Assembly: GCF_900096955.1 (NCBI RefSeq)
Contig: NZ_FMYL01000001.1
Coordinates: 310,001-374,000, forward strand
Length of the DNA: 64,000 nucleotides
Reading direction: 5' to 3'
Origin: Acinetobacter boissieri
GTDB lineage: Bacteria > Pseudomonadota > Gammaproteobacteria > Pseudomonadales > Moraxellaceae
Position numbers and translations under genes: made by a program. Position 1 is the first letter of the stretch; the number at the start of each line of letters is the position of its first letter. A model generated the notes under the pieces. It had not been told where the DNA came from, ran no database searches, and saw nothing but the letters and a program-made list of their open reading frames with translations. Below, piece by piece: positions 36,934-46,943 of this stretch.

Positions 36934-37092
36934 ACTATATCTTCATTTCATTTAATGAATAAGATCGTATATATATTGTTAATCAAACATTAATAAAGCG
37001 AGCAGTTTTTAAAATGATCAATTAGAGGTGATTTAATCTTGTTATATTCATAGGTTAAATCACTTTGTTCACTAAAGCGTCTTTTAGACAAC

Positions 37093-37683
37093 TTACTTTT
37101 CGAAATAAATCATTTCTTTTTGAGCTTCTTTGAACAAAGACCAGTTTAGCAAATGGTTTTGGTAAATAGCTGCTTCATCAGAAAGTTTGATTCCATAACT
37201 AAATAATCGAAAGGCCAAAACGCTATAAAATGCATCTACAGCAGAAGGCTTATCAAACATGAAAGGATTTTTTGCTAACTCAAATATTTGATTGACTCTG
37301 TGTATTTCTAAATTTAACTCATCAAAAATATCAACCGTATTTTGCTTATCCAAGGTATATGGACATGAACTTCTTAAGTGAAAAAAACCTGCATGCATTT
37401 CTGAACAAAGACTACGAGCAATTGCTCGATCTTGTATAGAGATGGGCCATAAGCTTCCTGTTATTTCTTGAAGATATTCCAAAATAGATAAAGAATCATA
37501 AACAAAAACGTCATTATCTTTTAAAAATGGTACTCGCCCTGTATGGTGATTTTCATTTAAATACAATGATTTATTAGGACCATTTAAATCTATTAAATGT
37601 GATGTATATTTTATATTCGCCAATTTGAGACAAATTAAAGCTCTTATCGACCAACTAGATAATGTACCAACATAAATTTCCAT
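37093..37683 (-). CDS. Glutathione S-transferase-like protein
   Basis: 196 residues from the ATG at 37683; the longer frame upstream is AT-rich, hydrophobic and unlikely to be coding. N-terminal thioredoxin-like part MEIYVGTLSSWSIRALICLK with Ser at the usual catalytic position, cis-proline site HHTGRVPFL, and YDSLSILEYLQEI for the gamma-glutamyl contact. The C-terminal half is helical. Cytosolic GST; the substrate is unknown. Base composition is lower in GC than in its neighbours, and the ribosome-binding site is poor. Confidence 0.75.
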   Translation of the reverse strand: MEIYVGTLSSWSIRALICLKLANIKYTSHLIDLNGPNKSLYLNENHHTGRVPFLKDNDVFVYDSLSILEYLQEITGSLWPISIQDRAIARSLCSEMHAGFFHLRSSCPYTLDKQNTVDIFDELNLEIHRVNQIFELAKNPFMFDKPSAVDAFYSVLAFRLFSYGIKLSDEAAIYQNHLLNWSLFKEAQKEMIYFEK

Positions 37684-38085
37684 ATTTAACAAATGACCTA
37701 TCATTAATATAATATTTATTATCTTTAAATAGATAACATTCAAACTAAAGTCAATGATTAATATTTTATAAGTTAATAGTGATAAATAACACACCTTGTA
37801 CACGATACCAATAATATAAACACAGCGAATACTTTTGGGCCAATTCGCTAATGATTTTAAATAATTAGATGTACACCATTGAAGTTTGACTCTCAATAAA
37901 AGACAGCATGATTTCTTTTAGATCACATCAAAATACGGCTTATCTCTTTTCATCGCTTACAATTTACTTTATTGTAGCTTCATAAACCCATATGCTTGCC
38001 AACATACTGTAAGCACAAAAAACCACGACAGATTAACAATAAGCCAAGTGCATTTCCCCAAAATGTATGAGGTGCAGGTAAAACA
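37684..38085. other. Divergent intergenic region before the riboflavin gene
   Basis: About 400 bases. The AGG at 38075-38077 serves the riboflavin gene ATG. I looked for an FMN riboswitch and saw none of its conserved helices. Nothing else is evident. Confidence 0.5.
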
Positions 38086-39207
38086 ATGCCACTCAATACC
38101 GTAGAAGAACTCATCGAAGATATCCGCATTGGAAAAATGGTTATTTTAATGGATGATGAAGACCGAGAAAACGAAGGTGACTTGGTCATGGCCGCAACAC
38201 ATGTGCGCCCAGAAGACATTAACTTTATGATTACCCATGCGCGTGGTTTAGTCTGCCTTACGTTAAGTAAAGAGCGTTGCCAACAATTAAAACTACCACT
38301 TATGGTTGACCAAAACGGCGCGCAACATGGGACTAACTTCACCATGTCGATTGAAGCACGTGAAGGCATCACAACAGGTATTTCTCCTGCTGAACGTGCG
38401 CACACCATTCGCACAGCGGTTTCACCACAAGCTAAACCTGCAGATATTGTACAACCCGGACATATCTTTCCACTTATGGCACAACCCGGTGGCGTATTAC
38501 ACCGTGCAGGACACACTGAAGCAGGCTCAGATTTGTCACGTCTTGCCGGTTTAGAACCTGCATCTGTGATCTGCGAAATCATTAATGAAGACGGTACAAT
38601 GGCACGCCGTGCAGATTTAGAAAAATTTGCTGAGAAACATGGCTTAAAAATTGGTACAATTGCCGACCTGATTCATCACCGCATGACGAGTGAACAAACT
38701 GTTGAGCGTTTAAGTCAAGAAACCATTGATACAGAATACGGTTCTTTTGAGCTCTTTCGCTATAAAGAACATGGAAGTGCAGAAACGCATTTAGCCATTG
38801 TTAAAGGTGAGCCGAAAGAAGGCGTAACGACTGTACGTGTGCATGGGTTTAATCCTCTACGTGATTTACTTAAACTTAAAAAACCTTCTGGTGAAACGAG
38901 TTGGAGTCTAGACCGATCATTAAAATATATTGCCGACAGCGAGCGCGCAGTTTTAGTTTGGATTGGTCAAAATCATTTATTAGATTTAGGCACTGCACTC
39001 AATGCACTTGATTTACCTAAAGTGGCAAAGTCAAGCTCAGAGTTATCTAGGCAGTACCAAACCACGGGTGTAGGTGCACAAATTTTACGTGACTTGGGTG
39101 TTGAAAAAATGCGACTGCTCAGTTCACCGCTACATTTCAATGCACTATCTGGCTTTAATTTAGAAGTGGTAGAATATATTTCTTCCAATCAATTGACTGA
39201 AAAATAA
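38086..39207 (+). CDS. ribB: DHBP synthase with degenerate GTP cyclohydrolase II domain (RibBA-like)
   Basis: 373 residues. The N-terminal half (1-200) is a full 3,4-dihydroxy-2-butanone 4-phosphate synthase: DDEDRENEGDLV with metal-binding Glu, THARGLVCL, GHTEAGSDLSRLAG. The C-terminal half has the GCHII fold start (IDTEYGSFELFRYKE) but lacks the three zinc cysteines and the RCDCG motif; the region reads TTVRVHGFNPLRDLL. So only RibB activity is expected, and a separate ribA is needed elsewhere. It starts the ribB-ribH-nusB-thiL-pgpA cluster. Confidence 0.92.
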   Translation: MPLNTVEELIEDIRIGKMVILMDDEDRENEGDLVMAATHVRPEDINFMITHARGLVCLTLSKERCQQLKLPLMVDQNGAQHGTNFTMSIEAREGITTGISPAERAHTIRTAVSPQAKPADIVQPGHIFPLMAQPGGVLHRAGHTEAGSDLSRLAGLEPASVICEIINEDGTMARRADLEKFAEKHGLKIGTIADLIHHRMTSEQTVERLSQETIDTEYGSFELFRYKEHGSAETHLAIVKGEPKEGVTTVRVHGFNPLRDLLKLKKPSGETSWSLDRSLKYIADSERAVLVWIGQNHLLDLGTALNALDLPKVAKSSSELSRQYQTTGVGAQILRDLGVEKMRLLSSPLHFNALSGFNLEVVEYISSNQLTEK

Positions 39208-39216
39208 GAGGTTATT

Positions 39217-39687
39217 ATGGCTATTCGCCGTATTGAAGGTTTAATGCATCTCGCAGGTGAAGGTCATTATGCGATTGTTGTTGGCCGTTTTAACAGTTTT
39301 GTGGTTGAACACCTTTTAGAAGGTGCAATCGACACACTTAAACGTCATGGTGTTGCAGAAGAAAATATTACAGTTGTTCATGCACCTGGTGCATGGGAAC
39401 TTCCTGTTGTCGCTAAGAAACTAGCAACAACATCAACTTACGATGCCATTATTGCGCTTGGTGCCGTGATTCGTGGAAGCACACCTCACTTTGATTTTGT
39501 TGCAGGTGAATGTGCTAAAGGTTTAGGTGTGGTTGGTTTAGATACAGGTTTACCTGTAATTAATGGTGTTCTCACCACTGACAGCATTGAACAAGCCATC
39601 GAACGCTCTGGTACTAAAGCGGGCAACAAAGGCAGCGAAGCTGCTTTGACAGCCATTGAAATGGTTAACTTGTTAAAGGCAATTTAA
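39217..39687 (+). CDS. ribH: 6,7-dimethyl-8-ribityllumazine synthase
   Basis: 156 residues. Marks are [50 protein letters not shown] with the catalytic His, and the [16 protein letters not shown] segment. The enzyme joins the pyrimidine intermediate with DHBP in the penultimate riboflavin step, as a large cytosolic shell or pentamer. Follows ribB by nine bases and precedes nusB by three, a conserved order. Confidence 0.96.
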   Translation: MAIRRIEGLMHLAGEGHYAIVVGRFNSFVVEHLLEGAIDTLKRHGVAEENITVVHAPGAWELPVVAKKLATTSTYDAIIALGAVIRGSTPHFDFVAGECAKGLGVVGLDTGLPVINGVLTTDSIEQAIERSGTKAGNKGSEAALTAIEMVNLLKAI

Positions 39688-39690
39688 TCG

Positions 39691-40134
39691 ATGTCACAAA
39701 CATTACAAGCAGTGTATGCTGCAAAACGAAAAGCTCGTCGCTTTGCTGTTCAAGGTATTTATGAATGGCAAATGAGTCAAAATCCATCGCATCAAATTGA
39801 AGCACGTACACGTGCCGACAATGCCATGCACAAAGTTGATTTAAACTATTACCATGAACTACTCACGCAAGTGATTGCAGAGCATGAAATTTTAGATCAA
39901 CTTTTACTCAGTGTTTTAGACCGCGAGCTTTCGGCTTTAGATAGTGTGGAACTGTCAATTTTACGCTTGGGTGCGTATGAATTGCGTGATCATGCAGAGA
40001 TTCCTTACCGTGTGGTTTTAGATGAATCTATTGAGCTTGCGAAGCACTTTGGCGGTGCAGACAGCCACAAGTACATTAACGGCGTACTTGACCGTTTGGC
40101 ACAAACATTGCGCCAAGCAGAAAAACAAGCTTAA
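39691..40134 (+). CDS. nusB: Transcription antitermination factor NusB
   Basis: 147 residues, all helical. Conserved NusB parts are [12 protein letters not shown] near the N-terminus, LRLGAYEL and [19 protein letters not shown] at the C-terminal side. With NusE it binds boxA in rRNA leader RNA and prevents early termination. The gene begins three bases after ribH and continues to thiL in one transcript. Confidence 0.95.
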   Translation: MSQTLQAVYAAKRKARRFAVQGIYEWQMSQNPSHQIEARTRADNAMHKVDLNYYHELLTQVIAEHEILDQLLLSVLDRELSALDSVELSILRLGAYELRDHAEIPYRVVLDESIELAKHFGGADSHKYINGVLDRLAQTLRQAEKQA

Positions 40135-40152
40135 TACAGAAAAAGATCACCT

Positions 40153-41076
40153 ATGGCCGAATTTTCAATTATTGAACAGTACTTCAAACAAGCTCGCTTG
40201 TACCAAAATAACGTTGTACTTGGCATTTGCGATGATTCGGCAATTGTTTCTCCCCCCCCAGACCATGAATTAGTCATTTGTACCGATACATTGGTTGATG
40301 GACGGCACTTTCCGACCACCACAGCAGCACATGCTATTGGTTGGAAAAGTGTTGCGGTCAATTTATCAGATCTGGCCGCTATGGGCGCAATCCCACACAG
40401 TATTTTACTGGCCATTACCCTTCCTAACATAGATCATGCGTGGTTAAAAAATTTCTCACAAGGAATTTTTGACTGCTGTGCACCATATGGGGTCGATTTA
40501 ATTGGTGGTGATACCACACAAGGTCCACATCTTACGATTTCAGTAACAGCTTTAGGTTGGGTTAAACGCGGACAAGCCATTACGAGAAAAGGGGCTTGCG
40601 TTGGTGATTATATTGTTGTGAGTGGACAACTTGGTGATGCTGCTTTTGGCTTACAACACCTCGGACACCCGCTACAACACAGGCTTGACTACCCTAGCCC
40701 ACGTTGCTTACTTGGCCAGCAAATTCAAGGCTTTGCTTCAAGCATGATTGACCTTTCAGATGGTCTGATTCAAGACTTAAAGCATATTTTAAACGCCTCT
40801 CAGGTCGGTGCTAGACTTAACTTAGAAAAATTACCTATTGACACTGCATTACAACAACTCCCGAGTGCTCAACAATGGCAGTATGCATTAGCAGGCGGAG
40901 ATGATTATGAGCTTTGCTTTACCATTTCTCAAAATAACTATCAGCAACTCATACAACAGAAACTTGCGACACCACTCCATATCATTGGATGTATTGAAGA
41001 ACCGGTAGGGCTTCGACTGTATGATCAAGAAAAACAAAAATATTTAGATTTAAATGGATACCAACACTTTGCATAA
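40153..41076 (+). CDS. thiL: Thiamine-monophosphate kinase
   Basis: 307 residues, PurM-like ATP fold. GICDDSAIV and DTLVDGRHFP hold metal-binding aspartates, NLSDLAAMGA is the signature, and IGGDTTQGP and DLSDGLIQDLKHI complete the active site. It makes thiamine diphosphate from the monophosphate. The stop overlaps the pgpA start by 23 bases, indicating coupling. Confidence 0.95.
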   Translation: MAEFSIIEQYFKQARLYQNNVVLGICDDSAIVSPPPDHELVICTDTLVDGRHFPTTTAAHAIGWKSVAVNLSDLAAMGAIPHSILLAITLPNIDHAWLKNFSQGIFDCCAPYGVDLIGGDTTQGPHLTISVTALGWVKRGQAITRKGACVGDYIVVSGQLGDAAFGLQHLGHPLQHRLDYPSPRCLLGQQIQGFASSMIDLSDGLIQDLKHILNASQVGARLNLEKLPIDTALQQLPSAQQWQYALAGGDDYELCFTISQNNYQQLIQQKLATPLHIIGCIEEPVGLRLYDQEKQKYLDLNGYQHFA

Positions 41077-41566
41077 GCCTGTACTTCGTTTTAGTCATCT
41101 GTCATGGCCACAACGTTTGGTTGTTTTTTTAGGTGTTGGGCTTGGCTCAGGGCTTGCACCTAAAGCACCGGGCACCTTTGGCTCTGCATTTGCTTTATTA
41201 TTTATACCCATTTGGTTCAATATTGGCTTTAATATGTCTTTACTCGCCATTATTATAATGTCTGGATTAGGGATTGCCATTTGCGGCCAAACTGCCAAAA
41301 TTATGCAAGTACATGACGATGGCCGTATTGTTTGGGATGAGTTTGCAGGTCAATCCATTACATTTTTGCCTTTAATCTATTTTAATATCATGAGTGTACA
41401 ATGGTTAGTGGTTGGTTTTGCACTGTTTCGCTTATTTGATATTTGGAAACCGTGGCCAATTTGTGTAGCTGACCAAAAGCTGTCAGGGGGATTAGGCATT
41501 ATGTTTGATGACCTACTGGCAGGAATATGGGCTGCACTGTGTATTGTGCTTTATTTATCAGTTTAA
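41054..41566 (+). CDS. pgpA: Phosphatidylglycerophosphatase A
   Basis: 170 residues. PgpA marks are GLGSGLAPKAPGTFGS, the VWDEFAGQ segment with catalytic acids, and LFRLFDIWKPWPI. Several membrane helices. It removes phosphate from phosphatidylglycerol phosphate in the inner membrane. The start lies inside the thiL 3' end. Order thiL-pgpA is widely conserved. Confidence 0.95.
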   Translation: MDTNTLHKPVLRFSHLSWPQRLVVFLGVGLGSGLAPKAPGTFGSAFALLFIPIWFNIGFNMSLLAIIIMSGLGIAICGQTAKIMQVHDDGRIVWDEFAGQSITFLPLIYFNIMSVQWLVVGFALFRLFDIWKPWPICVADQKLSGGLGIMFDDLLAGIWAALCIVLYLSV

Positions 41567-41587
41567 CTACAACTTTGTAGGGTGATT

Positions 41588-42949
41588 ATGTCAACAACCG
41601 TTATTATTTTAGCTGCGGGAAAAGGCACTCGCATGCGTTCTTTACTGCCCAAAGTGTTACAGCCACTTGCAGGAAGACCCTTGCTTGCTCATGTAATTGA
41701 AACAGCCAAACAATTACAAGCACAAGATATAATTACAATTTTTGGCCACGGCGGCACATTTGTTAAAGAAACTTTTGCAACCGAAAAAATGACTTGGGTT
41801 GAACAAACTGAACAGCTCGGTACAGGGCATGCAGTACAAATGGTATTGCCTGTATTAGCAACGTCAGGTACCTCTTTAATTTTGTACGGCGATGTGCCAT
41901 TGGTCAGTGCAGCGACTTTACAACGTTTGCTTGATGCCTCTATACCAACAGGTATTGGCATGATTACCTTAAATGTTGCAGACCCTACAGGCTATGGCAG
42001 AATTGTACGTCATCACGATAAAATTCAAGCGATTGTTGAACACAAAGATGCATCTCTAGAACAACAGCGTATTCAAGAAATAAATACCGGTATTTATTGC
42101 GTCAGCAACCAAAAACTACATGAATGGCTACCACATCTGTCAAACAAAAATGCGCAAGGCGAATACTATTTAACTGACATTGTTGCAATGGCAGTGGCAG
42201 ATGGCTTAGAAGTGGCGTCTATTCAACCGGAAATGGCTTTTGAAGTTGAAGGTGTCAATGACCGTGTGCAGTTGGCAGCACTCGAACGTGCGTATCAATC
42301 ACAACAAGCACTGCATTTCATGCGTGAAGGCGTTACATTTGCAGACCCAAACCGTTTTGATTTACGTGGCTCACTCAAAGTTGGCCGTGATGTACGCATA
42401 GACACCAATGTCATTATTGAAGGTGACTGTGAACTCGGCGATGGCGTTGAAATTGGCACAGGTTGTATCTTAAAAAATACAAAAATTGCAGCCCATACCA
42501 AGGTGCAACCGTATAGCATATTCGATCAAGCCATCGTAGGAGAAAACAATCTTATTGGTCCATTTGCTCGACTTCGCCCAGGTAGCATATTGGCAGACCA
42601 AGTACATATTGGTAACTTTGTTGAAGTCAAAAATAGCATGTTAGCCCAAGGTGTAAAAGCCAATCACTTTACGTATTTAGGCGATGCAATCGTTGGTAAA
42701 GACACCAACATTGGCGCAGGAACCATTACTTGTAACTACGACGGTGTACATAAGCATAAAACTGAAATTGGTGAAGCTGCCTTTATTGGCTCGAATAGTG
42801 CATTAGTTGCACCCATTAAAGTTGGACATGGTGCAACTGTTGCTGCAGGCTCAGTCATCACGCGTGATGTAGCCGATCATGCTTTAGCCATTGGACGTGC
42901 AATTCAAGTTGAAAAGCCTAATTATCAACGTCCGCAAAAAAGCAAATAA
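41588..42949 (+). CDS. glmU: Bifunctional UDP-GlcNAc pyrophosphorylase / GlcN-1-P acetyltransferase
   Basis: 453 residues from the ATG at 41588, five bases after TAGGGTG; a GTG two codons earlier is not needed. N-terminal pyrophosphorylase with [11 protein letters not shown], then from about 250 a left-handed beta-helix of hexapeptides with [15 protein letters not shown] and the acetyl-CoA site. It makes UDP-GlcNAc for wall and LPS in the cytosol. Followed by glmS after 27 bases, giving the GlcN-6-P to UDP-GlcNAc path in one operon. Confidence 0.96.
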   Translation: MSTTVIILAAGKGTRMRSLLPKVLQPLAGRPLLAHVIETAKQLQAQDIITIFGHGGTFVKETFATEKMTWVEQTEQLGTGHAVQMVLPVLATSGTSLILYGDVPLVSAATLQRLLDASIPTGIGMITLNVADPTGYGRIVRHHDKIQAIVEHKDASLEQQRIQEINTGIYCVSNQKLHEWLPHLSNKNAQGEYYLTDIVAMAVADGLEVASIQPEMAFEVEGVNDRVQLAALERAYQSQQALHFMREGVTFADPNRFDLRGSLKVGRDVRIDTNVIIEGDCELGDGVEIGTGCILKNTKIAAHTKVQPYSIFDQAIVGENNLIGPFARLRPGSILADQVHIGNFVEVKNSMLAQGVKANHFTYLGDAIVGKDTNIGAGTITCNYDGVHKHKTEIGEAAFIGSNSALVAPIKVGHGATVAAGSVITRDVADHALAIGRAIQVEKPNYQRPQKSK

Positions 42950-42976
42950 AATAGATTAAAATTTGAGGTAAATAAT

Positions 42977-44818
42977 ATGTGTGGAATCGTTGGTGGCGTT
43001 GCTGAACGTAATATTAGTGACATTTTAATTGAAGGCTTAAAACGCCTTGAATACCGTGGCTATGACTCTGCTGGTTTAGCACTCATTAATCAACAACATG
43101 TTTTGCGTGAACGCCGTGTTGGTAAAGTAGTGAATTTAGAAGATGCGGTAAAAACGAGCCAAATTACAGGGACTTTAGGAATTGCACATACCCGTTGGGC
43201 AACCCATGGTAAACCAACTGAAGACAATGCTCACCCGCACCTTTCAGACCGAGTCGCTGTTGTTCATAATGGTATTATTGAAAACTTTGAAGAGCTCAAA
43301 AATACGCTTATCCAACAAGGCTATGTCTTTTCATCACAAACAGATACCGAAGTCGTTGCTCACTTAGTCACTGAAGCATTAAAAACACATGCAACACTGT
43401 TAAGCGCCGTGCAATCTGTTGTTCCAAAGCTCAAAGGCGCATTTGCTTTGGGTATTGTACATGCAGATTATCCAGATGAGCTGATTGCAGTTCGTGAAGG
43501 CTCACCTTTAGTGGTGGGTGTAGGTATTGGTGAGCACTTTATTGGCTCAGACCAATTGGCATTACTTCCAATTACCAACCGTTTTATCTACCTTGAAGAA
43601 GGCGATATTGCTTATATTACTCGCCAAGACGTACGTATTTTTGCACATAACGAACATGAGATCGAGCGTCCAACCAAAGAACTAGATGCTACTGTAAGCC
43701 ATGCTTCAAAAGGTGAATACAAGCACTTCATGCTGAAAGAAATTTTTGAGCAACCTGAAGCATTACAGCAAACAATCTCTCAAGCACTCAACGGCAATGC
43801 ACTACGTGAAGATTTTTTACAACATGCTGAACTTGACTTTAAACAAGTCAAACAAGTTCAAATTATTGCCTGTGGTACAAGTTATCATTCTGGGCTAATT
43901 GCTAAATATTGGTTTGAACAACTTATTGACTTACCTTGTCAAGTTGAAATTGCCAGTGAATTCCGCTATCGCTCCCCTGTTATTGTTGAGCATACATTAT
44001 ATGTGTGTATTTCTCAGTCTGGTGAAACTGCAGATACTTTAGCTGCACTTCGTGATACTCAAAAACGTGCTAAAGCGAAGGGCTTACATATCTCGAGTAT
44101 GGCAATTTGTAATGTAGCAACGTCTTCAATGATACGTGAAACAGATCATCACTTGTTGACGTTGGCAGGTCCTGAAATTGGTGTAGCATCGACTAAAGCA
44201 TTTACCACCCAACTTGCAGCCCTGATGTTATTTATTTTAAAAATAGGGCAAGTACAAGGCAAAATTGCTGAGCATGTTTTAACAAAAATGATTGAAGACT
44301 TATGGCATTGTCCAAAAGTCCTACTCAACACATTACAACACAATGCTGAAATTTTACGCTTGTCTGAGCTATTTGTTGAAAAGCAACACTGTTTATTTTT
44401 AGGGCGTGGAACAAATTATCCGATTGCTTTAGAAGGTGCTTTAAAACTGAAAGAGATTTCTTATATTCATGCTGAAGGTTACGCTGCAGGCGAATTGAAA
44501 CATGGCCCATTGGCACTTGTTGATAATGATATGCCTGTAGTGATTTTAGCACCTAAAGATGACATGTTAGATAAACTCAAATCAAATATGGAAGAAGTTC
44601 AGGCCCGTGGCGGTGAGTTATTTGTATTTGCAGATGAACACAGTGGTATTGCTGAGAAAGACCGTCAACATGTGGTTAAAGTACCAAGCATTAGCCACTG
44701 GTTAAGCCCTATTATTTATAGTATACCAGTACAGTTATTGTCATACCATGTTGCAGTACTGCGTGGTACAGATGTAGACCAACCACGTAACTTAGCCAAG
44801 TCAGTTACGGTTGAATAA
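42977..44818 (+). CDS. glmS: Glutamine-fructose-6-phosphate aminotransferase
   Basis: 613 residues. Cys2 (MCGIVGG) is the N-terminal nucleophile of the glutaminase; HTRWATHG and the two C-terminal SIS domains (ACGTSYHSGLIAKYW, SQSGETADTLAALR) are present, ending in NLAKSVTVE as in all GlmS. It makes glucosamine-6-phosphate, first step to UDP-GlcNAc. Ends in two tandem hairpins. No ribozyme is expected in Gram-negative bacteria and none is seen. Confidence 0.97.
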   Translation: MCGIVGGVAERNISDILIEGLKRLEYRGYDSAGLALINQQHVLRERRVGKVVNLEDAVKTSQITGTLGIAHTRWATHGKPTEDNAHPHLSDRVAVVHNGIIENFEELKNTLIQQGYVFSSQTDTEVVAHLVTEALKTHATLLSAVQSVVPKLKGAFALGIVHADYPDELIAVREGSPLVVGVGIGEHFIGSDQLALLPITNRFIYLEEGDIAYITRQDVRIFAHNEHEIERPTKELDATVSHASKGEYKHFMLKEIFEQPEALQQTISQALNGNALREDFLQHAELDFKQVKQVQIIACGTSYHSGLIAKYWFEQLIDLPCQVEIASEFRYRSPVIVEHTLYVCISQSGETADTLAALRDTQKRAKAKGLHISSMAICNVATSSMIRETDHHLLTLAGPEIGVASTKAFTTQLAALMLFILKIGQVQGKIAEHVLTKMIEDLWHCPKVLLNTLQHNAEILRLSELFVEKQHCLFLGRGTNYPIALEGALKLKEISYIHAEGYAAGELKHGPLALVDNDMPVVILAPKDDMLDKLKSNMEEVQARGGELFVFADEHSGIAEKDRQHVVKVPSISHWLSPIIYSIPVQLLSYHVAVLRGTDVDQPRNLAKSVTVE

Positions 44819-44887
44819 ATAGTTAAACAACTATTTATTCTTCATGAGCCACTTGTTACTCAGTCATGCGAACAAGTGGCTTTTTTA
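44814..44887 (+). terminator. Two tandem hairpins after glmS
   Basis: First AATAAATAGTT / AACTATTTATT (44814-44824 with 44829-44839), overlapping the stop codon. Then GCCACTTGTT / AACAAGTGGC (44848-44857 with 44871-44880) followed by a T-run, the functional terminator. The first may be an RNA stabiliser or sRNA target site. Confidence 0.85.
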
Positions 44888-44969
44888 TATGAGATATTTA
44901 CCTTTAATATAAAATGTGTAGTCTCAATACTCTACAATAAATGCCCTTTATCATATTTTGCATTTTAAA

Positions 44970-45548
44970 ATGAAAAACTTGCTCACCATCACACTATTTA
45001 CAACCCTTACACTTAGTGGCTGTGCTACGACGAATACCCCAAGTCAGACATCTCAAGCAGCCATCGCTTTTAAAAATATACATCCAAAACATTACAAACT
45101 TAACAACATAAATATTCACTTAGTCAGCCAAGTTAATAAAGAAGGGTTTTTAACCAAAGATAATATTCAAAAAACATATGTAGATAACCTAAATCAACAA
45201 CTAAAACTTCAAAATAAGAGTACAGATAACTCAAATGAAGAGGTGGCTTTAGTTGATGTAGATGTAACGCATAAGCGTATCTTTATGGGAGAAGGTCTAA
45301 AATTTATTGCGGGAGATCATATTGTTGGAGGGTATGCAGATACTGTCTTCACTTATAAAATTAATGTTATATATCAAGGTGTAGTTATTGAAACACATAC
45401 GACAGAAGATGTGATTTCTTACAAAGGTGGCATTATTGGTAATTTTAAGAAAATAGCTCGTGATTTATCTAGTCAAGGCAATGCTCAAGATGAGCTTAAC
45501 GATGTTCAAAAAGCAACTGCTGATATTGTTAGCCACCTAAAAAGTTGA
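44970..45548 (+). CDS. Lipoprotein of unknown function
   Basis: 192 residues from the ATG at 44970 (a TTG four codons earlier is unlikely). Signal peptide and lipobox LSGC (Cys17), followed by Ala-Thr, so outer-membrane sorting is expected. The mature part starts polar and then shows alternating strands and helices (HYKLNNINIHLV, VALVDVDVTHKRIFMGEG, FTYKINVIYQGVVI), resembling small assembly-type lipoproteins. I do not place it in a family. It stands alone and is followed by a good terminator. Confidence 0.65.
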   Translation: MKNLLTITLFTTLTLSGCATTNTPSQTSQAAIAFKNIHPKHYKLNNINIHLVSQVNKEGFLTKDNIQKTYVDNLNQQLKLQNKSTDNSNEEVALVDVDVTHKRIFMGEGLKFIAGDHIVGGYADTVFTYKINVIYQGVVIETHTTEDVISYKGGIIGNFKKIARDLSSQGNAQDELNDVQKATADIVSHLKS

Positions 45549-45636
45549 TCTAATCGATTTTTAGTTAAACCAAATAAAAACAATCTCTAATAAATGTTCG
45601 ATTGATTCAGCTTTTAAAATCAAATGACATCAGACT

Positions 45637-45664
45637 TAAAAGACCTATTTAAATAGGTCTTTTA
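45637..45664 (+). terminator. Terminator after the lipoprotein
   Basis: 11-bp stem TAAAAGACCTA / TAGGTCTTTTA with a 6-base loop (TTTAAA) and flanking T-run. It lies about 90 bases past the lipoprotein stop and can act in both directions, also for the minus-strand polygalacturonase gene. Confidence 0.8.
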
Positions 45665-45734
45665 TTTGCCACTCATGGCCAGAGAAATTAAGAATAACTA
45701 TGGAATTAATACTGTTAAATTTTGAAAAATAATA

Positions 45735-46943
45735 TTATTTTTTAAGATTAGCGTTATTAATTTTCCAATTAATATTGGCAGGTAAATGCATATTCGTCAA
45801 AGTTGCTTGCAAAGGTTTAGTTGCATTTGCACCTTCAAAAATTATATTTGAGCTTCCCGTCACTGTAATTTCATTGTAAGTCACATCATGCCAATTTGCT
45901 TTTGTAGAACCAGATTTATTTTCATAAATCGTATCCATTACAATCGCATTTTTCACATTAGACATATTCACATTATTATATCTAATATTTGCAACTTCTC
46001 CAGATGACTTTTTATCACTTTTAATGCGTAATCCGTTATCTGTTCCTTTCATGACTAAACCATTGACATCAATGTTATATACCCCACTCACTGTCTCACT
46101 ACCAATAGATAATCCATGGCCCGCACCAAAATTATTATTTAAGAAAGTCATATCACTTGCAGGGCCAGCATTGGCTTTAATTGCAATATTGTCATCACCC
46201 GTACTTATATTACTGTACGCTACCGTTACATTTTTAGAAGAGCTTGGGTTTATACCATCGGTATTTCTGGCAGATGCTGGTGTATTGATGGTGACGTTCC
46301 AAACAGTTAAACCATTACTTTTATAAAAAGCCACATGAACTCCTGATGAGTTAATTAATGTGACTTTGTGCAAGGTAATATTTTGACTGTTATTAATTTG
46401 AACTAAGCGCGATGCATTTTGCTGCCCATTTGAAGATCTGGCTTTTTGAGCAAGATCCCACCAAGTTGTCATTTTATCAGTGAGTACTTTCCCCCCTTGA
46501 CCATCAATAACACCTTCTCCATAAATTCCAGCATTACTCGATCGGTCAAACGTAATCAGCGCTTTACACCCTTGACCATTACCTTTAAGTGTTCCACAGG
46601 TTTTACTGCCGTTATCAAAAACACTGGCATTATTGTCAGCACGTAAAACTGCACCTTTATCAATAAGTAAACTAACACCTGATGGCATATTGAGTGGCCC
46701 AGAAATAAATATACTCATCGATCTATTTGTTGATAATTGCACAGCACTTCCTGAGCCACAAGAATTGAGTGCCTTTTGAATATCTTGAGTAATCACATTA
46801 TCTCTTGCATAAAGAGTAGTACATACCTTTGGAGGTATTGGCTCTACCACTTTTCGGGTATCTGCAGCATGTAATAAAGAGGTTGCAGAAGATAAAAACA
46901 AAACCGGTAAAGATTTATAAAAAAGTGACGTACGATTTAACAT
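45735..46943 (-). CDS. Secreted glycoside hydrolase family 28 polygalacturonase
   Basis: 402 residues from the ATG at 46943. Signal peptide (cut near LLHA-AD, residue 26). A right-handed beta-helix with all GH28 sites: NTDG (Asp229), the GDD pair (Asp250-Asp251), GHG (His276) and RIK (Arg306, Lys308). GH28 enzymes hydrolyse alpha-1,4 galacturonan of pectin. The protein is probably exported to the periplasm or outside. This is an unusual activity for Acinetobacter-like bacteria and suggests plant or flower contact; neighbours are not pectin genes, so it looks acquired alone. Low-GC surroundings support transfer. Confidence 0.88.
   Translation of the reverse strand: MLNRTSLFYKSLPVLFLSSATSLLHAADTRKVVEPIPPKVCTTLYARDNVITQDIQKALNSCGSGSAVQLSTNRSMSIFISGPLNMPSGVSLLIDKGAVLRADNNASVFDNGSKTCGTLKGNGQGCKALITFDRSSNAGIYGEGVIDGQGGKVLTDKMTTWWDLAQKARSSNGQQNASRLVQINNSQNITLHKVTLINSSGVHVAFYKSNGLTVWNVTINTPASARNTDGINPSSSKNVTVAYSNISTGDDNIAIKANAGPASDMTFLNNNFGAGHGLSIGSETVSGVYNIDVNGLVMKGTDNGLRIKSDKKSSGEVANIRYNNVNMSNVKNAIVMDTIYENKSGSTKANWHDVTYNEITVTGSSNIIFEGANATKPLQATLTNMHLPANINWKINNANLKK

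Noticed and set aside
37684..37896. N-terminal extension of the GST-like protein
   Set aside because: It is made of AT-rich hydrophobic codons, and GST similarity begins exactly at the ATG at 37683.
37684..38085. FMN riboswitch before the riboflavin gene
   Set aside because: The conserved RFN helices and loop sequences are not visible.
37980..38582. 200-residue frame opposite the riboflavin gene
   Set aside because: Shadow of ribB on the other strand; no start signal and the sense gene is certain.
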